Source: Prosthecomicrobium sp. N25 (GTDB lineage: Bacteria > Pseudomonadota > Alphaproteobacteria > Rhizobiales > Ancalomicrobiaceae). Taken from it: a stretch of DNA of 64,000 nucleotides. Within the stretch, counting starts at the first letter, position 1, and the number at the start of each line of letters is the position of its first letter. Position numbers and translations under genes: made by a program. The DNA lies in NCBI RefSeq assembly GCF_037203705.1, contig NZ_JBBCAT010000004.1, positions 422,422 to 486,421 of the forward strand, read 5' to 3'. Positions 1 through 10,747 of this stretch are shown piece after piece. A model generated the notes under the pieces. It ran no database searches and was not told the origin of the DNA. It saw nothing but the letters and a program-made list of their open reading frames with translations.

Positions 1-46
1 GCGCCTTGTCCGGGGTTGCGGGTCGAGGGTGGACGGCCCGGCGGGG

Positions 47-1300
47 TCAGCCGACCCGCTTCAGGACGATGATCTTCTTGCGGCTCAGGGCGACCTTGGC
101 GACGCCGTCCTGGAAGAGGGCAGCGTCGACCTTCTGGTTGTGGTCGGAGAGCTTGCGGTCGTTGACCGAGACCGAGTTGTTGGCGATCAGGCGGCGGTAC
201 TCGCCCATGCTGGCGACGTAGCCGGCGCTCTGCAGGACATGGCCCAGGAAGGGGCTTTCGGCGAGCTTGTCGCCGCTGATCTCGATGACCGGAAGGTCGC
301 CGCCGAGGCCGCCCTCCTCGAAAGTGCGGCGTGCGGTCTCGGCCGCCTCCTGGGCGGGAGCCCGCCCGTGCACGAGCGCGGTCACCTCGGTCGCCAGGAC
401 CTTCTTGGCCTCGTTGATCTCGGCGCCCCGGAGGGCGGCCAGGCGGCTCACCTCGTCCATCGGCATCAGGGTATAGAGCTTCAGGAAGCGCTCGACGTCG
501 GCGTCCTCGGTGTTGCGCCAGTACTGCCAGTAGTCGTAGGGCGACAAGAGGTCGGCGTTGAGCCAGACCGCGCCGGAGGCGGTCTTGCCCATCTTGGCCC
601 CGGAGGCGGTGGTGAGGAGCGGAGAGGTCAGGGCGTAGAGCTGCACGCCGTCCATGCGGTGGCCGAGCTCGATGCCGTTGACGATGTTGCCCCACTGGTC
701 GGAGCCGCCCATCTGCAGGATGCAGCCGGTCCGCCGGTAGAGCTCGACGAAGTCGTAGCCCTGCAGGATCATGTAGTTGAATTCGAGGAAGGACAGCGAC
801 TGCTCGCGGTCGAGACGGAGCTTCACGGAATCGAAGCTCAGCATGCGGTTGACCGAGAAATGACGGCCGACGTCGCGCAGGAATTCGATGTAGTTGAGCT
901 TCAGCAGCCAGTCGGCATTGTTGATCATCAGGGCGTCGGAGGGGCCGTCGCCGAAGGTCAGGAATTTGGCGAAGACCTGCCGGATGCCCTCGAGATTGCG
1001 GGCGATGTCGGCCTCGGTCAGGAGCTTGCGGGCCTCGTCCTTGAAGGAGGGGTCGCCGATCATGGTGGTGCCGCCGCCCATCAGCGCGATCGGCCGGTGC
1101 CCGGTGCGCTGCATCCAGGCGAGCATCATGATCTGGATGAGCGAGCCCGCATGGAGGCTGGTCGCGGTCGCGTCGAAGCCGATATAGGCGGTGACCGGGC
1201 CCTTGCAGAAGGCTGCGTCGAGGCCCTCCGGATCGGAGATCTGGTGGATGAAGCCCCGCTCGGAGAGAACGCGGAGGAATTCGGACTTGAAACCGGTCAT
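47..1300 (-). CDS. tyrS: tyrosyl-tRNA synthetase
   Basis: Charges tRNA-Tyr with tyrosine in the cytosol. At 417 residues it is full length for bacterial TyrS. Both class I signatures are visible: a HIGH-type HAGS at residues 50-53 and a KMSKS-type KMGKT at 236-240. The last ~65 residues form an S4 RNA-binding domain. The ATG at 1300 is the natural start, because the protein begins with the usual short helix before the Rossmann fold. It diverges from anmK across 124 bp, which probably holds both promoters. The 46 bp beyond its stop resemble the end of the intergenic repeat seen near 26.4 and 26.7 kb. Confidence 0.97.
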   Translation of the reverse strand: MTGFKSEFLRVLSERGFIHQISDPEGLDAAFCKGPVTAYIGFDATATSLHAGSLIQIMMLAWMQRTGHRPIALMGGGTTMIGDPSFKDEARKLLTEADIARNLEGIRQVFAKFLTFGDGPSDALMINNADWLLKLNYIEFLRDVGRHFSVNRMLSFDSVKLRLDREQSLSFLEFNYMILQGYDFVELYRRTGCILQMGGSDQWGNIVNGIELGHRMDGVQLYALTSPLLTTASGAKMGKTASGAVWLNADLLSPYDYWQYWRNTEDADVERFLKLYTLMPMDEVSRLAALRGAEINEAKKVLATEVTALVHGRAPAQEAAETARRTFEEGGLGGDLPVIEISGDKLAESPFLGHVLQSAGYVASMGEYRRLIANNSVSVNDRKLSDHNQKVDAALFQDGVAKVALSRKKIIVLKRVG

Positions 1301-1424
1301 GATGCGTCGAACCTCGTGGGCCGCGGAGCCCTCCGGCCGCGGCGTCGGGCGTTCCTAGCACCGTCGCGCGCGGATTACACGGGGGAAGCGGCGCCGCCGC
1401 GGGGTTTCGGAGGGGAGTGTCGGA

Positions 1425-2543
1425 ATGAGCGGATTGCGCCTCGCCATCGGGCTGATGAGCGGCACCTCGATGGACGGTGTCGACGTGGCCCTGATCGAGA
1501 CGGACGGCCGGGCGGTCGGCGCGTTCAGACCGACGCAGTTCCGGCCCTATTCGGACGAGGAGCGGGCGGCGCTCAGGGCCGCGCTCGCGGCCGGGCCGGC
1601 GCTGAAGGACCGCTGGGAGCGCCCGCCGGTGGTTGCCGAGGCGGAGCGGATCGTCACGGAGGCCCACGCGGATGCCGTGAGGGCCTTCATGGTCCAGAAC
1701 GGGCTGACCGCCGACGCTGTGGCGGTGGTCGGCTTCCATGGCCAGACCGTGTTCCACGCGCCGGGGCGCGGGCTGACCATCCAGATCGGCGACGGCCTCG
1801 CGCTCGCCCGCGCGCTCGGCATCCGGGTCGTCTACGACTTCCGGTCGGCCGACGTGGCGGCGGGCGGGGAGGGGGCGCCGCTGGTGCCGGCCTACCACGC
1901 GGCCCTGGTGGCGCGGGCGGGATTGAAGTTTCCGGCGGCGGTGCTGAACATCGGCGGCGTGGCCAACCTCACGTGGATCGGCGGGCCGGGGGAAGGGGCG
2001 GAGGACCTCGTCGCCTTCGATACCGGTCCCGGCAACGCGCTCATCGACGACTGGTGTCATTCGCGCACGGAGCGGCCGGTCGACTCGGACGGCCGGCTCG
2101 CCGCGAAGGGGCGTGTCGACCCGGCGGTGCTCGACCGCCTGCTGGCCCATCCGTACTTCATCGCGAAGCCGCCGAAGTCGCTCGACCGCAACGCCTTCTC
2201 GGCCGCGCCCTGCGAGGCCCTGTCGACCGCCGACGGGGCCGCGACCCTGACCGCCTTCACGGCGGCCGCGGTCGCCCGGTCGCTCGACCTGGTGCCGGAA
2301 CGGCCGGGGTCGCTGGTGGTCGCCGGGGGTGGGGCGCACAATCCGACGCTCATGCGGATGATCGCCGAGCGCGCCAACACGGAAGTGATCGCCGCCTCCG
2401 ACATCGGGTGGTCGACCGACTTCCTGGAGGCGCAGGCCTTCGGCTTTCTTGCGGTGCGGCATCTGGAGGGTCTGCCGATCAGCTTCCCGGGCACCACCGG
2501 CGTGGCGCAGCCGACCGGCGGGGGCGTGCTGGCGGTGCCGTGA
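1425..2543 (+). CDS. anmK: anhydro-N-acetylmuramic acid kinase
   Basis: Phosphorylates and opens 1,6-anhydro-MurNAc to MurNAc-6-phosphate during peptidoglycan recycling in the cytosol. The length of 372 residues is normal for AnmK. The N-terminal phosphate-binding motif GLMSGTSMDGVD is at about residues 9-20. The central FDTGPGNALIDDW and the later GGGAHNP segments are family signatures of the ASKHA-fold kinase. The ATG at 1425 lies 13 bp after a GGAGGGGAG-like ribosome site. It diverges from tyrS, a pairing often seen in alphaproteobacteria; no functional link between the two is implied. Confidence 0.95.
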   Translation: MSGLRLAIGLMSGTSMDGVDVALIETDGRAVGAFRPTQFRPYSDEERAALRAALAAGPALKDRWERPPVVAEAERIVTEAHADAVRAFMVQNGLTADAVAVVGFHGQTVFHAPGRGLTIQIGDGLALARALGIRVVYDFRSADVAAGGEGAPLVPAYHAALVARAGLKFPAAVLNIGGVANLTWIGGPGEGAEDLVAFDTGPGNALIDDWCHSRTERPVDSDGRLAAKGRVDPAVLDRLLAHPYFIAKPPKSLDRNAFSAAPCEALSTADGAATLTAFTAAAVARSLDLVPERPGSLVVAGGGAHNPTLMRMIAERANTEVIAASDIGWSTDFLEAQAFGFLAVRHLEGLPISFPGTTGVAQPTGGGVLAVP

Positions 2544-3026
2544 GGGGTCCGCGGCGGGCGCGGGTCTGGTATGCCACGGGGCGCGCCGTCAGCGTACCGT
2601 GGCGGTGGCGTGCATTGCGCTTGTGCGGGGAAGGACTTACCTGCCGTCTGCCGAGGGTCGGCACGGGCCGCCGGGCCGCGGGTCGGGCCGCCCCCGGGCA
2701 GGCTCGTGGGATATGCGAAAGCGGCTCCGCGGAGCCGTCCCCGACGGTGCGCGAGTGCGCCGAATTGATGTAGGAACGAGCACCAGGGAGCGGGGGTTTG
2801 CGCTTGCGTGAGCCCGGTCGCTGGGCTAAGCGTGCGGCGGTTGCGGTGCGGAAATCGGCTGGATCACGCGGCATCGAGTCGCGATCCGGCGGGTATCTCG
2901 CGGGCTGGTGACGGTGGCCTGACGATCGTCGCGAGCCCATCGGCCTCCCCGTCCGGGGAGGCTGCGGCCAGGGGCAATCCGCTCGCGACCGGCGTACCGG
3001 CCGCGCGGAGCGACGAGGACGAAAGC
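2544..3026. other. intergenic region before the nuo operon
   Basis: I see no credible gene in these 483 bp. They should contain the nuo operon promoter. A 14-bp perfect palindrome, GGCTCCGCGGAGCC, lies near 2724-2737 without a T-run. Open frames run through on both strands only because of the high GC content. Confidence 0.5.
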
Positions 3027-3392
3027 ATGGACACCCTGCTCAGCGCCTATCTCCCCATCGTGGTGTTCGTCGGCGTGGCGGCGTTCATCGGCCTGGCGCT
3101 CCTGATCGCGCCCTTCGCGGTCGCCTACCAGGCGCCGGATCCGGAGAAGCTGTCGGCCTACGAGTGCGGCTTCAACGCCTTCGACGACGCCCGCATGAAG
3201 TTCGACGTCCGGTTCTATCTTGTCTCGATCCTCTTCATCATCTTCGACCTCGAGGTCGCGTTCCTGTTTCCCTGGGCCGTCGTGTTCGGCGACCTCGGCT
3301 GGTTCGGCTTCTGGTCGATGATGACCTTCCTCGGCGTGCTGACCATCGGCTTCGTCTACGAGTGGAAAAAGGGAGCCCTGGAATGGGACTGA
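3027..3392 (+). CDS. nuoA: NADH-quinone oxidoreductase subunit A
   Basis: Small membrane subunit of respiratory complex I at the junction of the peripheral and membrane arms. It has 121 residues and three transmembrane helices. The conserved loop after helix 1 carries the family motif YECGF (residues 42-46), whose cysteine is the one exposed in the deactive state of complex I. The ATG at 3027 is chosen because upstream in-frame codons encode no family sequence. It is the first gene of the operon and overlaps nuoB by 10 bp. Confidence 0.97.
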   Translation: MDTLLSAYLPIVVFVGVAAFIGLALLIAPFAVAYQAPDPEKLSAYECGFNAFDDARMKFDVRFYLVSILFIIFDLEVAFLFPWAVVFGDLGWFGFWSMMTFLGVLTIGFVYEWKKGALEWD

Positions 3393-3967
3393 TTCAGCCG
3401 TCGGGCGAACCGCTCGTCGCGCCCGCGCCCAAGGGCATCATCGACCCCAACACGGGTAAGCCGGTCGGGGCGAACGACCCGTTCTTCCTGGAAGTGAACG
3501 CCGAGCTCGCCGACAAGGGCTTTCTCGTCACCGCCACCGACGACCTGATCACCTGGGCGCGCACGGGCTCGCTCATGTGGATGACCTTCGGTCTCGCCTG
3601 CTGCGCGGTCGAGATGATGCAGATGTCCATGCCGCGCTACGACGCGGAGCGCTTCGGCTTCGCGCCGCGCGCCTCGCCGCGGCAGTCGGACGTCATGATC
3701 GTCGCCGGCACGCTCACCAACAAGATGGCGCCGGCCCTGCGCAAGGTCTACGACCAGATGCCGGAGCCGCGCTACGTCATCTCGATGGGCTCCTGCGCCA
3801 ACGGCGGCGGCTACTATCATTACAGCTACGCCGTGGTGCGCGGCTGCGACCGGGTCGTCCCGGTCGACATCTACGTGCCGGGCTGTCCGCCGACCGCCGA
3901 GGCGCTCCTCTACGGCGTGCTGCTGCTCCAGAAGAAGATTCGTCGCACGGGCACCATCGAACGGTGA
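3383..3967 (+). CDS. nuoB: NADH-quinone oxidoreductase subunit B
   Basis: Peripheral-arm subunit that binds the terminal iron-sulphur cluster N2, which reduces quinone. With 194 residues it is normal for alphaproteobacteria. All four N2 ligands are visible: tandem C73-C74, C138 in GSCANGG and C168 in PGCPP. The first ~35 residues are a Pro-rich extension common in this group. The ATG at 3383 overlaps nuoA by 10 bp, which suggests translational coupling. Confidence 0.97.
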   Translation: MGLIQPSGEPLVAPAPKGIIDPNTGKPVGANDPFFLEVNAELADKGFLVTATDDLITWARTGSLMWMTFGLACCAVEMMQMSMPRYDAERFGFAPRASPRQSDVMIVAGTLTNKMAPALRKVYDQMPEPRYVISMGSCANGGGYYHYSYAVVRGCDRVVPVDIYVPGCPPTAEALLYGVLLLQKKIRRTGTIER

Positions 3968-4043
3968 CCGGAGGCCGGCGGGAAACGACGGGCCGGCGCC
4001 GTGGCGGTGCCCGCCCGCGGACGGGATCAGAGGTGGAAATCCG

Positions 4044-4646
4044 ATGAGCGAGGCTCTGAAGGAACTCGGCGATCACGTCGCCTCCGCGCTCGGGACGAAG
4101 GTCTCGGGCTGGGCGGCGGGCCTGGACATGCTGACGCTCGAGGCGACGCCGGAGACGATCCTGGACGTGCTGGCCTTCCTGCGCGACGACGCCCGCTGCC
4201 TGTTCATCAGCTTCATCGACATCGCCGGGGTGGACTACCCGGCGCGGCCGAAGCGGTTCGACGTCGTCTATCACCTTCTCTCGCCGAAGCACAATCAGCG
4301 CGTGCGCATCAAGGTGCAGACCGACGAGGTGACGCCCGTGCCGTCGGCGACGGGGCTCTTCCGCGGCGCCGACTGGTTCGAGCGCGAGGCCTACGACCTC
4401 TACGGGATCCTGTTCACCGGCCACCCGGACCTGCGCCGGATCCTGACCGACTACGGCTTCGACGGCCATCCGTTGCGCAAGGATTTCCCGCTGACGGGCT
4501 TCGTCGAGGTCCGCTACGACGAGGAGCAGAAGCGGGTCGTCTACGAGCCGGTCCGCCTCACCCAGGAGTTCCGCAACTTCGACTTCCTGTCCCCCTGGGA
4601 GGGGCCGGACTACGTGCTGCCCGGAGATGAGAAAGCGAAGCAGTAG
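4044..4646 (+). CDS. nuoC: NADH-quinone oxidoreductase subunit C
   Basis: The 30-kDa peripheral-arm subunit of complex I, not fused to NuoD. It has 200 residues. The family signature ERExYDLYGI...[14 protein letters not shown] is at about residues 113-140, followed by [11 protein letters not shown]. The C-terminus [12 protein letters not shown] is typical. The ATG at 4044 follows an AGAGGTGG ribosome site. It sits 76 bp after nuoB, with a 67-bp gap before nuoD that contains a short tandem repeat. Confidence 0.96.
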   Translation: MSEALKELGDHVASALGTKVSGWAAGLDMLTLEATPETILDVLAFLRDDARCLFISFIDIAGVDYPARPKRFDVVYHLLSPKHNQRVRIKVQTDEVTPVPSATGLFRGADWFEREAYDLYGILFTGHPDLRRILTDYGFDGHPLRKDFPLTGFVEVRYDEEQKRVVYEPVRLTQEFRNFDFLSPWEGPDYVLPGDEKAKQ

Positions 4647-4674
4647 GGGGTGAGCGGCATGCCACCAAGACCTG

Positions 4675-4702
4675 CTGCCGACTGCCGACTGCCGATTGCC
4701 GA
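4675..4702. repeat. 7-bp tandem repeat between nuoC and nuoD
   Basis: Four tandem 7-bp units: CTGCCGA three times, then TTGCCGA. They lie just upstream of the nuoD ribosome site. The repeat could vary in copy number by slippage, but it is noncoding. Confidence 0.8.
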
Positions 4703-4713
4703 GGACCGCCTAA

Positions 4714-5904
4714 ATGGCTGAAGCCCAGCTGCGCAACTTCAACATCAATTTCGGGCCGCAACACCCGGCGGCGCATGGCGTTCTGCGTCTCGTGCTCGAG
4801 CTCGACGGCGAGGTCGTGACGCGGGTCGATCCGCATATCGGGCTGCTCCACCGGGGCACCGAGAAGCTGATCGAGGCGAAGACCTACATGCAGGCGGTGC
4901 CGTACTTCGACCGGCTCGACTACTGCGCCCCGATGAACCAGGAGCACGCCTTCTGCCTGGCGGTGGAGAAGCTGCTCGGCATCGAGGTGCCGAGGCGCGG
5001 CCAGCTCATCCGCGTGCTCTACAGCGAGATCGGCCGCCTGCTCTCCCACCTCCTCAACGTGACGACCCAGGCCATGGACGTCGGCGCGCTGACCCCGCCG
5101 CTGTGGGGCTTCGAGGAGCGCGAGAAGCTGATGGTCTTCTACGAGCGCGCCTCGGGAAGCCGCATGCACGCGGCCTATTTCCGGCCCGGCGGCGTGCACC
5201 AGGACCTGCCCGACCGGCTGGTCGCCGACATCGGCGACTGGTGCGACCCGTTCCTGAAGGTGGTCGACGACCTCGACGCGCTCCTGACCGAGAACCGCAT
5301 CTTCCGCCAGCGCAATGCCGACATCGGCGTGGTCAGCCTGGAGGAGGCCTGGAACTGGGGCTTCTCGGGCGTGATGGTGCGCGGCTCGGGGGCGCGCTGG
5401 GACCTCAGGAAGTCGCAGCCCTACGAGTGCTATTCCGAACTCGACTTCGACATCCCGATCGGCAAGAACGGCGACTGCTTCGACCGCTATCTCATCCGCA
5501 TGGAGGAGATGCGCCAGTCGACGCGGATCATGAAGCAGTGCGTGCACCGCCTGCTCGGGTCCGACAAGGTCGGGCCGGTCTCGTCCACGACCAACAAGAT
5601 CGTGCCGCCGAAGCGGGGCGAGATGAAGCGGTCGATGGAGGCTCTGATCCACCACTTCAAGCTCTACACCGAAGGCTTCCACGTCCCCGAGGGCGAGGTC
5701 TACGCCGCCGTGGAGGCGCCGAAGGGAGAGTTCGGCGTCTACCTGGTCTCCGACGGCACCAACAAGCCGTATCGCTGCAAGATCCGCGCTCCCGGCTTCG
5801 CGCACCTGCAGGCGATGGACTTCATGAACCGCGGCCACATGCTGGCGGACGTCTCGGCGATCCTCGGTTCGCTCGACATCGTGTTCGGGGAGGTGGACCG
5901 GTGA
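4714..5904 (+). CDS. nuoD: NADH-quinone oxidoreductase subunit D
   Basis: The 49-kDa subunit, related to the large subunit of [NiFe] hydrogenases, which forms the quinone site together with NuoB. It has 396 residues. Family signatures are [15 protein letters not shown] near the N-terminus, [12 protein letters not shown] (about residues 46-57), and a C-terminal FVFGEVDR-like end. The conserved His and Tyr of the quinone pocket lie in the first motif and in the YFDRLDY segment. The start at 4714 gives the usual [16 protein letters not shown] end. Its stop overlaps the GTG of the next small ORF. Confidence 0.97.
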   Translation: MAEAQLRNFNINFGPQHPAAHGVLRLVLELDGEVVTRVDPHIGLLHRGTEKLIEAKTYMQAVPYFDRLDYCAPMNQEHAFCLAVEKLLGIEVPRRGQLIRVLYSEIGRLLSHLLNVTTQAMDVGALTPPLWGFEEREKLMVFYERASGSRMHAAYFRPGGVHQDLPDRLVADIGDWCDPFLKVVDDLDALLTENRIFRQRNADIGVVSLEEAWNWGFSGVMVRGSGARWDLRKSQPYECYSELDFDIPIGKNGDCFDRYLIRMEEMRQSTRIMKQCVHRLLGSDKVGPVSSTTNKIVPPKRGEMKRSMEALIHHFKLYTEGFHVPEGEVYAAVEAPKGEFGVYLVSDGTNKPYRCKIRAPGFAHLQAMDFMNRGHMLADVSAILGSLDIVFGEVDR

Positions 5905-6182
5905 TCGCTCGACTTCTCGCAGCCGCCCTGGCGGCCTCGCTGCCCGCGACCGGCGCCCTCGCGCAGGCGCTCGACCAGCAGCCGACGAAGGCGCTCGCCG
6001 AGCTCCTCAACGACGGCTTCGCGGTTCTCTCGACGACCGGGAACGGGCGGCCGGGCGAGCTCCTGCTGACGCTGCGGCGCGAGGCGAAGCACTATGTCTG
6101 CGTCCTCTCCGAGGTGCGCGGCAACACCTATTCTGAGGCGAAGGCCAAGCCCCTCGCCAATCCCTGCATTCCGCTCAACTGA
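5901..6182 (+). CDS. small exported protein inside the nuo operon
   Basis: A 93-residue protein whose GTG start overlaps the nuoD stop (GTGA), so it is probably translationally coupled. Residues 1-22 form a clear signal peptide ending in ALAQA. The mature part contains two cysteines (in HYVCVLSEV and NPCIPL) that could form a disulphide in the periplasm. I recognise no domain. Similar short exported ORFs occur between nuoD and nuoE in Hyphomicrobiales. A role in complex I assembly would be inference from position only. Confidence 0.75.
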   Translation: MIARLLAAALAASLPATGALAQALDQQPTKALAELLNDGFAVLSTTGNGRPGELLLTLRREAKHYVCVLSEVRGNTYSEAKAKPLANPCIPLN

Positions 6183-6193
6183 AGGCCATACCG

Positions 6194-7276
6194 ATGGCAG
6201 TGCGCAGACTGGCCCCCGCGGACGTCCAACCGGCGAGCTTCGCCTTCACGGCGGAGAACCTCGCCTGGGCCGACGCCACGATCGCCAAGTATCCGCCGGG
6301 CAAGCAGGCCTCCGCGATCATCCCGCTGCTCTGGCGGGCGCAGGAGCAGCATGACGGCTGGGTCCCGGAGGCGGCGCTGCGCTACCTCGCCGACATGCTC
6401 GGCATGCAGTACATCCGCGTGCTCGAGGTCGCGACCTTCTACACGATGTTCCAGCTCGCGCCGGTGGGCAAGACGGCGCATGTCCAGGTCTGCGGCACCA
6501 CGCCCTGCATGCTGCGCGGCTCGGACGACATCATCAAGGTCTGCAAGAGCCGGATCGCTCCGCACCAGCACGAACTCTCCGCGGACGGCGCCTTCTCGTG
6601 GGAGGAGGTCGAGTGCCTCGGGGCCTGCGTGAACGCGCCGATGGTGCAGATCTGGTCGGACTGCTACGAGGACCTGACGCCGGAGAGCTTCGAGGCGGTG
6701 CTCGACGCATTCGCGCGCGGCGAGAAGCCAGTGCCGGGTCCTCAGAACGGGCGGCACCAGTCCGTGCCCGAGGGCGGGCTGACGACGCTGACCGACCCAG
6801 GCCTCTACGACGGTTCCTACCGGGTCAACATCGTCACGGAGACCAAGCCCGCCGAGGCCGTCGTGGCGGAGGCTCCCGCGCCTGCCGCGCCGGCTCCCGC
6901 TCCGGCCGCGAAGGCCGAGGAAAAGCCCGCCGCGCCGGCTCCGGCCCCCGAGAAGCCCGCCGCCGCACCGGCCGAGACGGTCGCGGACGAGTTCAAGCCC
7001 GAGATGCTGACCGGCCCGCGCGCGGGTGCGGAGGCGGACGACCTGAAGCTCATCTGGGGCGTCGGGCCCAAGCTCGAGGCGATGCTGCATTCCATGGGCG
7101 TCTGGCACTTCGACCAGATCGCCGCGTGGACCGACATGAACCTGAAGTGGGTCGACCAGAACCTCGGCGCGTTCCGGGGCCGCGCGGTGCGCGACAAGTG
7201 GATCGACCAGGCCAAGAAGCTCGCGAGCGGCTGGCGTCCGTCCGACAAGGACGGCGACCGGCCGCCGGCGGAGTAA
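6194..7276 (+). CDS. nuoE: NADH-quinone oxidoreductase subunit E with C-terminal extension
   Basis: Thioredoxin-fold subunit of the NADH-oxidising module that carries [2Fe-2S] cluster N1a. The four ligands are visible in VCGTTPCML and CLGACVNAP, within the first ~160 residues. The protein has 360 residues, far longer than the ~170-220 of the core family. After residue ~215 comes an Ala/Pro/Lys-rich linker. A folded C-terminal domain follows, with an [17 protein letters not shown] helix-hairpin-helix-like motif. This extension is known in many alphaproteobacterial NuoE proteins, but its role is not established. Confidence 0.95.
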   Translation: MAVRRLAPADVQPASFAFTAENLAWADATIAKYPPGKQASAIIPLLWRAQEQHDGWVPEAALRYLADMLGMQYIRVLEVATFYTMFQLAPVGKTAHVQVCGTTPCMLRGSDDIIKVCKSRIAPHQHELSADGAFSWEEVECLGACVNAPMVQIWSDCYEDLTPESFEAVLDAFARGEKPVPGPQNGRHQSVPEGGLTTLTDPGLYDGSYRVNIVTETKPAEAVVAEAPAPAAPAPAPAAKAEEKPAAPAPAPEKPAAAPAETVADEFKPEMLTGPRAGAEADDLKLIWGVGPKLEAMLHSMGVWHFDQIAAWTDMNLKWVDQNLGAFRGRAVRDKWIDQAKKLASGWRPSDKDGDRPPAE

Positions 7277-7331
7277 GCCGCTCCATGACCGCGCATGCCA
7301 CCAGACCCCAGTCGGTAAGGATCTGATCGAG

Positions 7332-8627
7332 ATGCTCCAGGACAAGGACCGCATCTTCACGAACATCTACGGTCTTCAGGACAAGAGCCTGAAGGGCGCG
7401 ATGTCGCGCGGGCTCTGGGACGGCACCAAGGCCATCCTGGACATGGGCCGCGACTGGATCGTCGACCAGATGAAGGCCTCGGGCCTGCGCGGGCGCGGCG
7501 GCGCCGGCTTCCCGACGGGCCTGAAGTGGTCCTTCATGCCGAAGAAGTCGGACGGGCGGCCGCACTATCTCGTGGTCAACGCCGACGAATCCGAGCCCGG
7601 CACCTGCAAGGACCGCGAGATTCTCCGGAACGACCCGCACCATCTGGTCGAGGGCTGCCTGATCGCCTCCTTCGCGATGGGCGCCAACGCGGCCTACATC
7701 TACGTGCGGGGCGAGTTCATCCGGGAGCGCGAGGCGCTGCAGCGGGCGATCGACGAGGCCTACGAGGCCCGGCTGATCGGCAAGGACAACATCCACGGCT
7801 GGCCGTTCGATCTCTACGTCCACCACGGGGCCGGCGCCTACATCTGCGGCGAGGAGACGGCGCTGCTGGAGAGCCTCGAGGGCAAAAAGGGCCAACCGCG
7901 CCTGAAGCCCCCGTTCCCGGCGAATGTCGGCCTCTACGGCTGCCCGACGACGGTCAACAACGTCGAATCCATCGCGGTCGCGCCGACCATCCTCCGGCGC
8001 GGCGGGGCCTGGTTCGCGGCACTCGGCAAGCCGAACAACACCGGCACGAAGCTCTTCTGCGTCTCCGGCCATGTGAACAAGCCGGCGACTTTCGAGGAGG
8101 AGATGGGCGTCTCCTTCCGGGAGATGATCGAGAAGCATTGCGGCGGCATCCGCGGCGGCTGGGACAACCTGCTCGCCGTGATCCCCGGCGGCTCCTCGGT
8201 TCCGCTGGTGCCCGCGGCGCAGATCGCCGACGCCGCCATGGACTTCGACACCTTGCGCAACCTCGGGTCCGGCCTCGGCACGGCCGCCGTGATCGTGATG
8301 GACAAGTCGACCGACATCGTCCGGGCCATCGCGCGGCTCTCCTACTTCTACAAGCACGAGAGTTGCGGCCAGTGCACGCCGTGCCGTGAAGGCACCGGCT
8401 GGATGTGGCGCGTGATGGAGCGGATGGTCCGCGGTGAGGCCACCAAGCGCGAGATCGACACCCTCTTCCAGGTGACGAAGCAGATCGAGGGCCACACCAT
8501 CTGCGCCCTCGGCGACGCCGCCGCGTGGCCGATCCAGGGCCTCATCCGGCACTTCCGGCACGAGATCGAAGCCCGCATCGACGCTCGCGCGGCCCAGTCC
8601 GCGCGGCCCCTCGTGGCGGCGGAGTGA
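7332..8627 (+). CDS. nuoF: NADH-quinone oxidoreductase subunit F
   Basis: Catalytic 51-kDa subunit that binds NADH, FMN and [4Fe-4S] cluster N3. It has 431 residues, normal length. The FMN/NADH glycine-rich motif [13 protein letters not shown] is near residues 55-67. The cluster ligands are in [12 protein letters not shown], with a later cysteine in the [12 protein letters not shown] segment. The ATG at 7332 lies shortly after a GGATCTGATCGAG stretch, and the first residues [11 protein letters not shown] are typical of alphaproteobacterial NuoF. Confidence 0.97.
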   Translation: MLQDKDRIFTNIYGLQDKSLKGAMSRGLWDGTKAILDMGRDWIVDQMKASGLRGRGGAGFPTGLKWSFMPKKSDGRPHYLVVNADESEPGTCKDREILRNDPHHLVEGCLIASFAMGANAAYIYVRGEFIREREALQRAIDEAYEARLIGKDNIHGWPFDLYVHHGAGAYICGEETALLESLEGKKGQPRLKPPFPANVGLYGCPTTVNNVESIAVAPTILRRGGAWFAALGKPNNTGTKLFCVSGHVNKPATFEEEMGVSFREMIEKHCGGIRGGWDNLLAVIPGGSSVPLVPAAQIADAAMDFDTLRNLGSGLGTAAVIVMDKSTDIVRAIARLSYFYKHESCGQCTPCREGTGWMWRVMERMVRGEATKREIDTLFQVTKQIEGHTICALGDAAAWPIQGLIRHFRHEIEARIDARAAQSARPLVAAE

Positions 8628-8635
8628 GTGGACCC

Positions 8636-10735
8636 ATGGCCAAGATCAAGATCGACGGCATCGAACTGGACGTCGCCCCGGAGGCCACGCTCCTGCAGGC
8701 CTGCGAGGCGGCCGGCGCCGAGGTGCCGCGCTTCTGCTTCCACGAGCGTCTGTCGATCGCCGGCAATTGCCGCATGTGCCTCGTCGAGGTGAAGGGCGGG
8801 CCGCCGAAGCCGCAGGCGTCCTGCGCCATGTCGGTGCGCGATCTGAGGCCCGGCCCGAACGGCGAGCCGCCGGAGGTCTTCACCAGGACCCCGATGGTGA
8901 AGAAGGCGCGCGAAGGCGTGATGGAATTCCTGCTGATCAACCATCCGCTCGACTGCCCGATCTGCGACCAGGGCGGCGAGTGCGACCTGCAGGACCAGGC
9001 GATGGCGTACGGGGTGGACACCTCGCGCTACTGGGAGAACAAGCGCGCCGTCGAGGACAAGTATATCGGGCCGCTCGTCAAGACGAGCATGAACCGCTGC
9101 ATCCAGTGCACGCGCTGCGTCCGCTTCACCAACGAGGTGGCGGGCGTCGGCGACCTCGGCCTGATCTCGCGCGGCGAGGACGTGGAGATCACCACGTACC
9201 TGGAAAGCGCGATGAAATCGGAGCTGCAGGGCAACGTGGTCGACCTCTGCCCGGTCGGCGCGCTGACGTCGCGGCCCTACGAGTTTGTGGCGCGGCCGTG
9301 GGAGCTCGGCAAGACCGAATCGGTCGACGTGATGGACGCGCTCGGCTCCAACATCCGGGTCGACACGCGCGGCCGCGAGGTGATGCGCATCCTGCCGCGG
9401 CTGAACGAGGCCGTGAACGAGGAGTGGATCTCCGACAAGACCCGCCACATCGTCGACGGGCTCAAGACCCAGCGGCTCGACCGGCCGTACATCCGCGGCG
9501 CCGGCGGACGGTTGCGCGCGGCCTCCTGGGGCGAGGCGTTCCAGGCGATCGCCTCGAAGGTGACGGCGACGCTGCCGGGCCGCATGGCGGCGATCGCTGG
9601 CGACCTCGCGTCGGTCGAGGAGCTCTTCGCGCTCAAGGCCCTGATGACCTCGCTCGGCGTCGCCAGCATCGACGCCCGGCAGGACGGCACGGTCCTGCAC
9701 CCGTCGATGGGGCGCGGCGGCTACCTGTTCAACGCGACCGTCGAGGGGATCGAGGCGGCGGACGCGCTCCTGATCGTGGGCTCCAATCCGCGCAAGGAGG
9801 CGCCGGTCCTCAACGCCCGCATCCGCAAGCGCTGGCGGCAGGGCGGCTTCCGGGTCGCGGCGATCGGCGAGCCGGTCGACCTCACCTTCGAACACGAGCA
9901 TCTGGGTGCGGGGCCGGAGACGCTGGACGCGCTGATCGCGGGCCGGATCGGGTTCCTGGACGTGCTGAAGGGCGCGAAGCGTCCGCTCATCCTGGTGGGC
10001 CAGGGGGCCTTGGCGCGTCCGGACGGCTTCGCGGTCCTGTCGGCGGCGGCGCGGCTGGCGCGGGACGTCGGCGCGGCGACGGACGAGTGGAACGGCTTCT
10101 CGGTGCTGCACACGGCGGCCTCGCGGGTCGGGGCGCTCGACATCGGCTTCGTGCCGGGCGAGGGCGGGCTCGACGCGGCCGGCATCATCGCGGCGGGCGA
10201 GGGCGGCAAGCTCGACGTGCTGTTCCTGCTCGGTGCCGACGAGGTGCCGCTGCAGGGGCTCGGCGCCACCTTCACGGTCTATATCGGCACGCACGGCGAC
10301 GCCGGCGCGCACCGGGCGGACGTGATCCTGCCGGGCGCGGCCTACACCGAGAAGAACGGCACCTACGTGAACACCGAGGGGCGGGTGCAGCAGGCCAACC
10401 GGGCCGGCTTCCCGCCGGGCGAGGCGCGGGAGGACTGGGCGATCCTCCGGGCGCTCTCCGACGTGCTCGGCAAGCGGCTCCCCTTCGACAGCCTCGCACA
10501 GCTGCGCGCCCGCATGGTCGCGGCGCATCCGCATCTCGGCGAAGTGGACGAAATCGTGCCGGCGGATCCCGCCGACGTGCTGGCGCTCGCCGAGCTCGGT
10601 GGCACCATGGGGCGCGCGGCGTTCCGCAGCCCGGTCGTGGACTTCTACCTCACGAACCCGATCGCGCGCGCCTCGGCCGTCATGGCCGAGTGCTCGGCGC
10701 TCGCGCGGGCCATCACGCGCCAGGCGGCGGAATAA
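8636..10735 (+). CDS. nuoG: NADH-quinone oxidoreductase subunit G
   Basis: The 75-kDa electron-relay subunit of complex I. It has 699 residues from the ATG at 8636. The order is an N-terminal 2Fe-2S ferredoxin domain ([15 protein letters not shown]), a His-Cys-rich 4Fe-4S motif ([18 protein letters not shown]), a CIQCTRC...CPVGAL cluster, and then a degenerate molybdopterin-oxidoreductase domain that has lost its cofactor function. It starts 8 bp after nuoF. Upstream in-frame codons lie within nuoF and are not used. Confidence 0.97.
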   Translation: MAKIKIDGIELDVAPEATLLQACEAAGAEVPRFCFHERLSIAGNCRMCLVEVKGGPPKPQASCAMSVRDLRPGPNGEPPEVFTRTPMVKKAREGVMEFLLINHPLDCPICDQGGECDLQDQAMAYGVDTSRYWENKRAVEDKYIGPLVKTSMNRCIQCTRCVRFTNEVAGVGDLGLISRGEDVEITTYLESAMKSELQGNVVDLCPVGALTSRPYEFVARPWELGKTESVDVMDALGSNIRVDTRGREVMRILPRLNEAVNEEWISDKTRHIVDGLKTQRLDRPYIRGAGGRLRAASWGEAFQAIASKVTATLPGRMAAIAGDLASVEELFALKALMTSLGVASIDARQDGTVLHPSMGRGGYLFNATVEGIEAADALLIVGSNPRKEAPVLNARIRKRWRQGGFRVAAIGEPVDLTFEHEHLGAGPETLDALIAGRIGFLDVLKGAKRPLILVGQGALARPDGFAVLSAAARLARDVGAATDEWNGFSVLHTAASRVGALDIGFVPGEGGLDAAGIIAAGEGGKLDVLFLLGADEVPLQGLGATFTVYIGTHGDAGAHRADVILPGAAYTEKNGTYVNTEGRVQQANRAGFPPGEAREDWAILRALSDVLGKRLPFDSLAQLRARMVAAHPHLGEVDEIVPADPADVLALAELGGTMGRAAFRSPVVDFYLTNPIARASAVMAECSALARAITRQAAE

Positions 10736-10747
10736 AGGACGGGGACG

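Noticed and set aside
2724..2737. GGCTCCGCGGAGCC palindrome as the anmK terminator
   Set aside because: No T-run follows and it lies 180 bp past the stop.
29..2773. Very long open frames antisense to or alongside tyrS, the nuo genes and proS
   Set aside because: They arise from the high GC content, have repetitive low-complexity composition and no family similarity; the genes on the other frames are certain.
2773..2798. GGAAC-N17-GGTT, an EcfG-like promoter upstream of nuoA
   Set aside because: The -10 box lacks the C of CGTT and a stress promoter for the nuo operon is not expected; probably chance.
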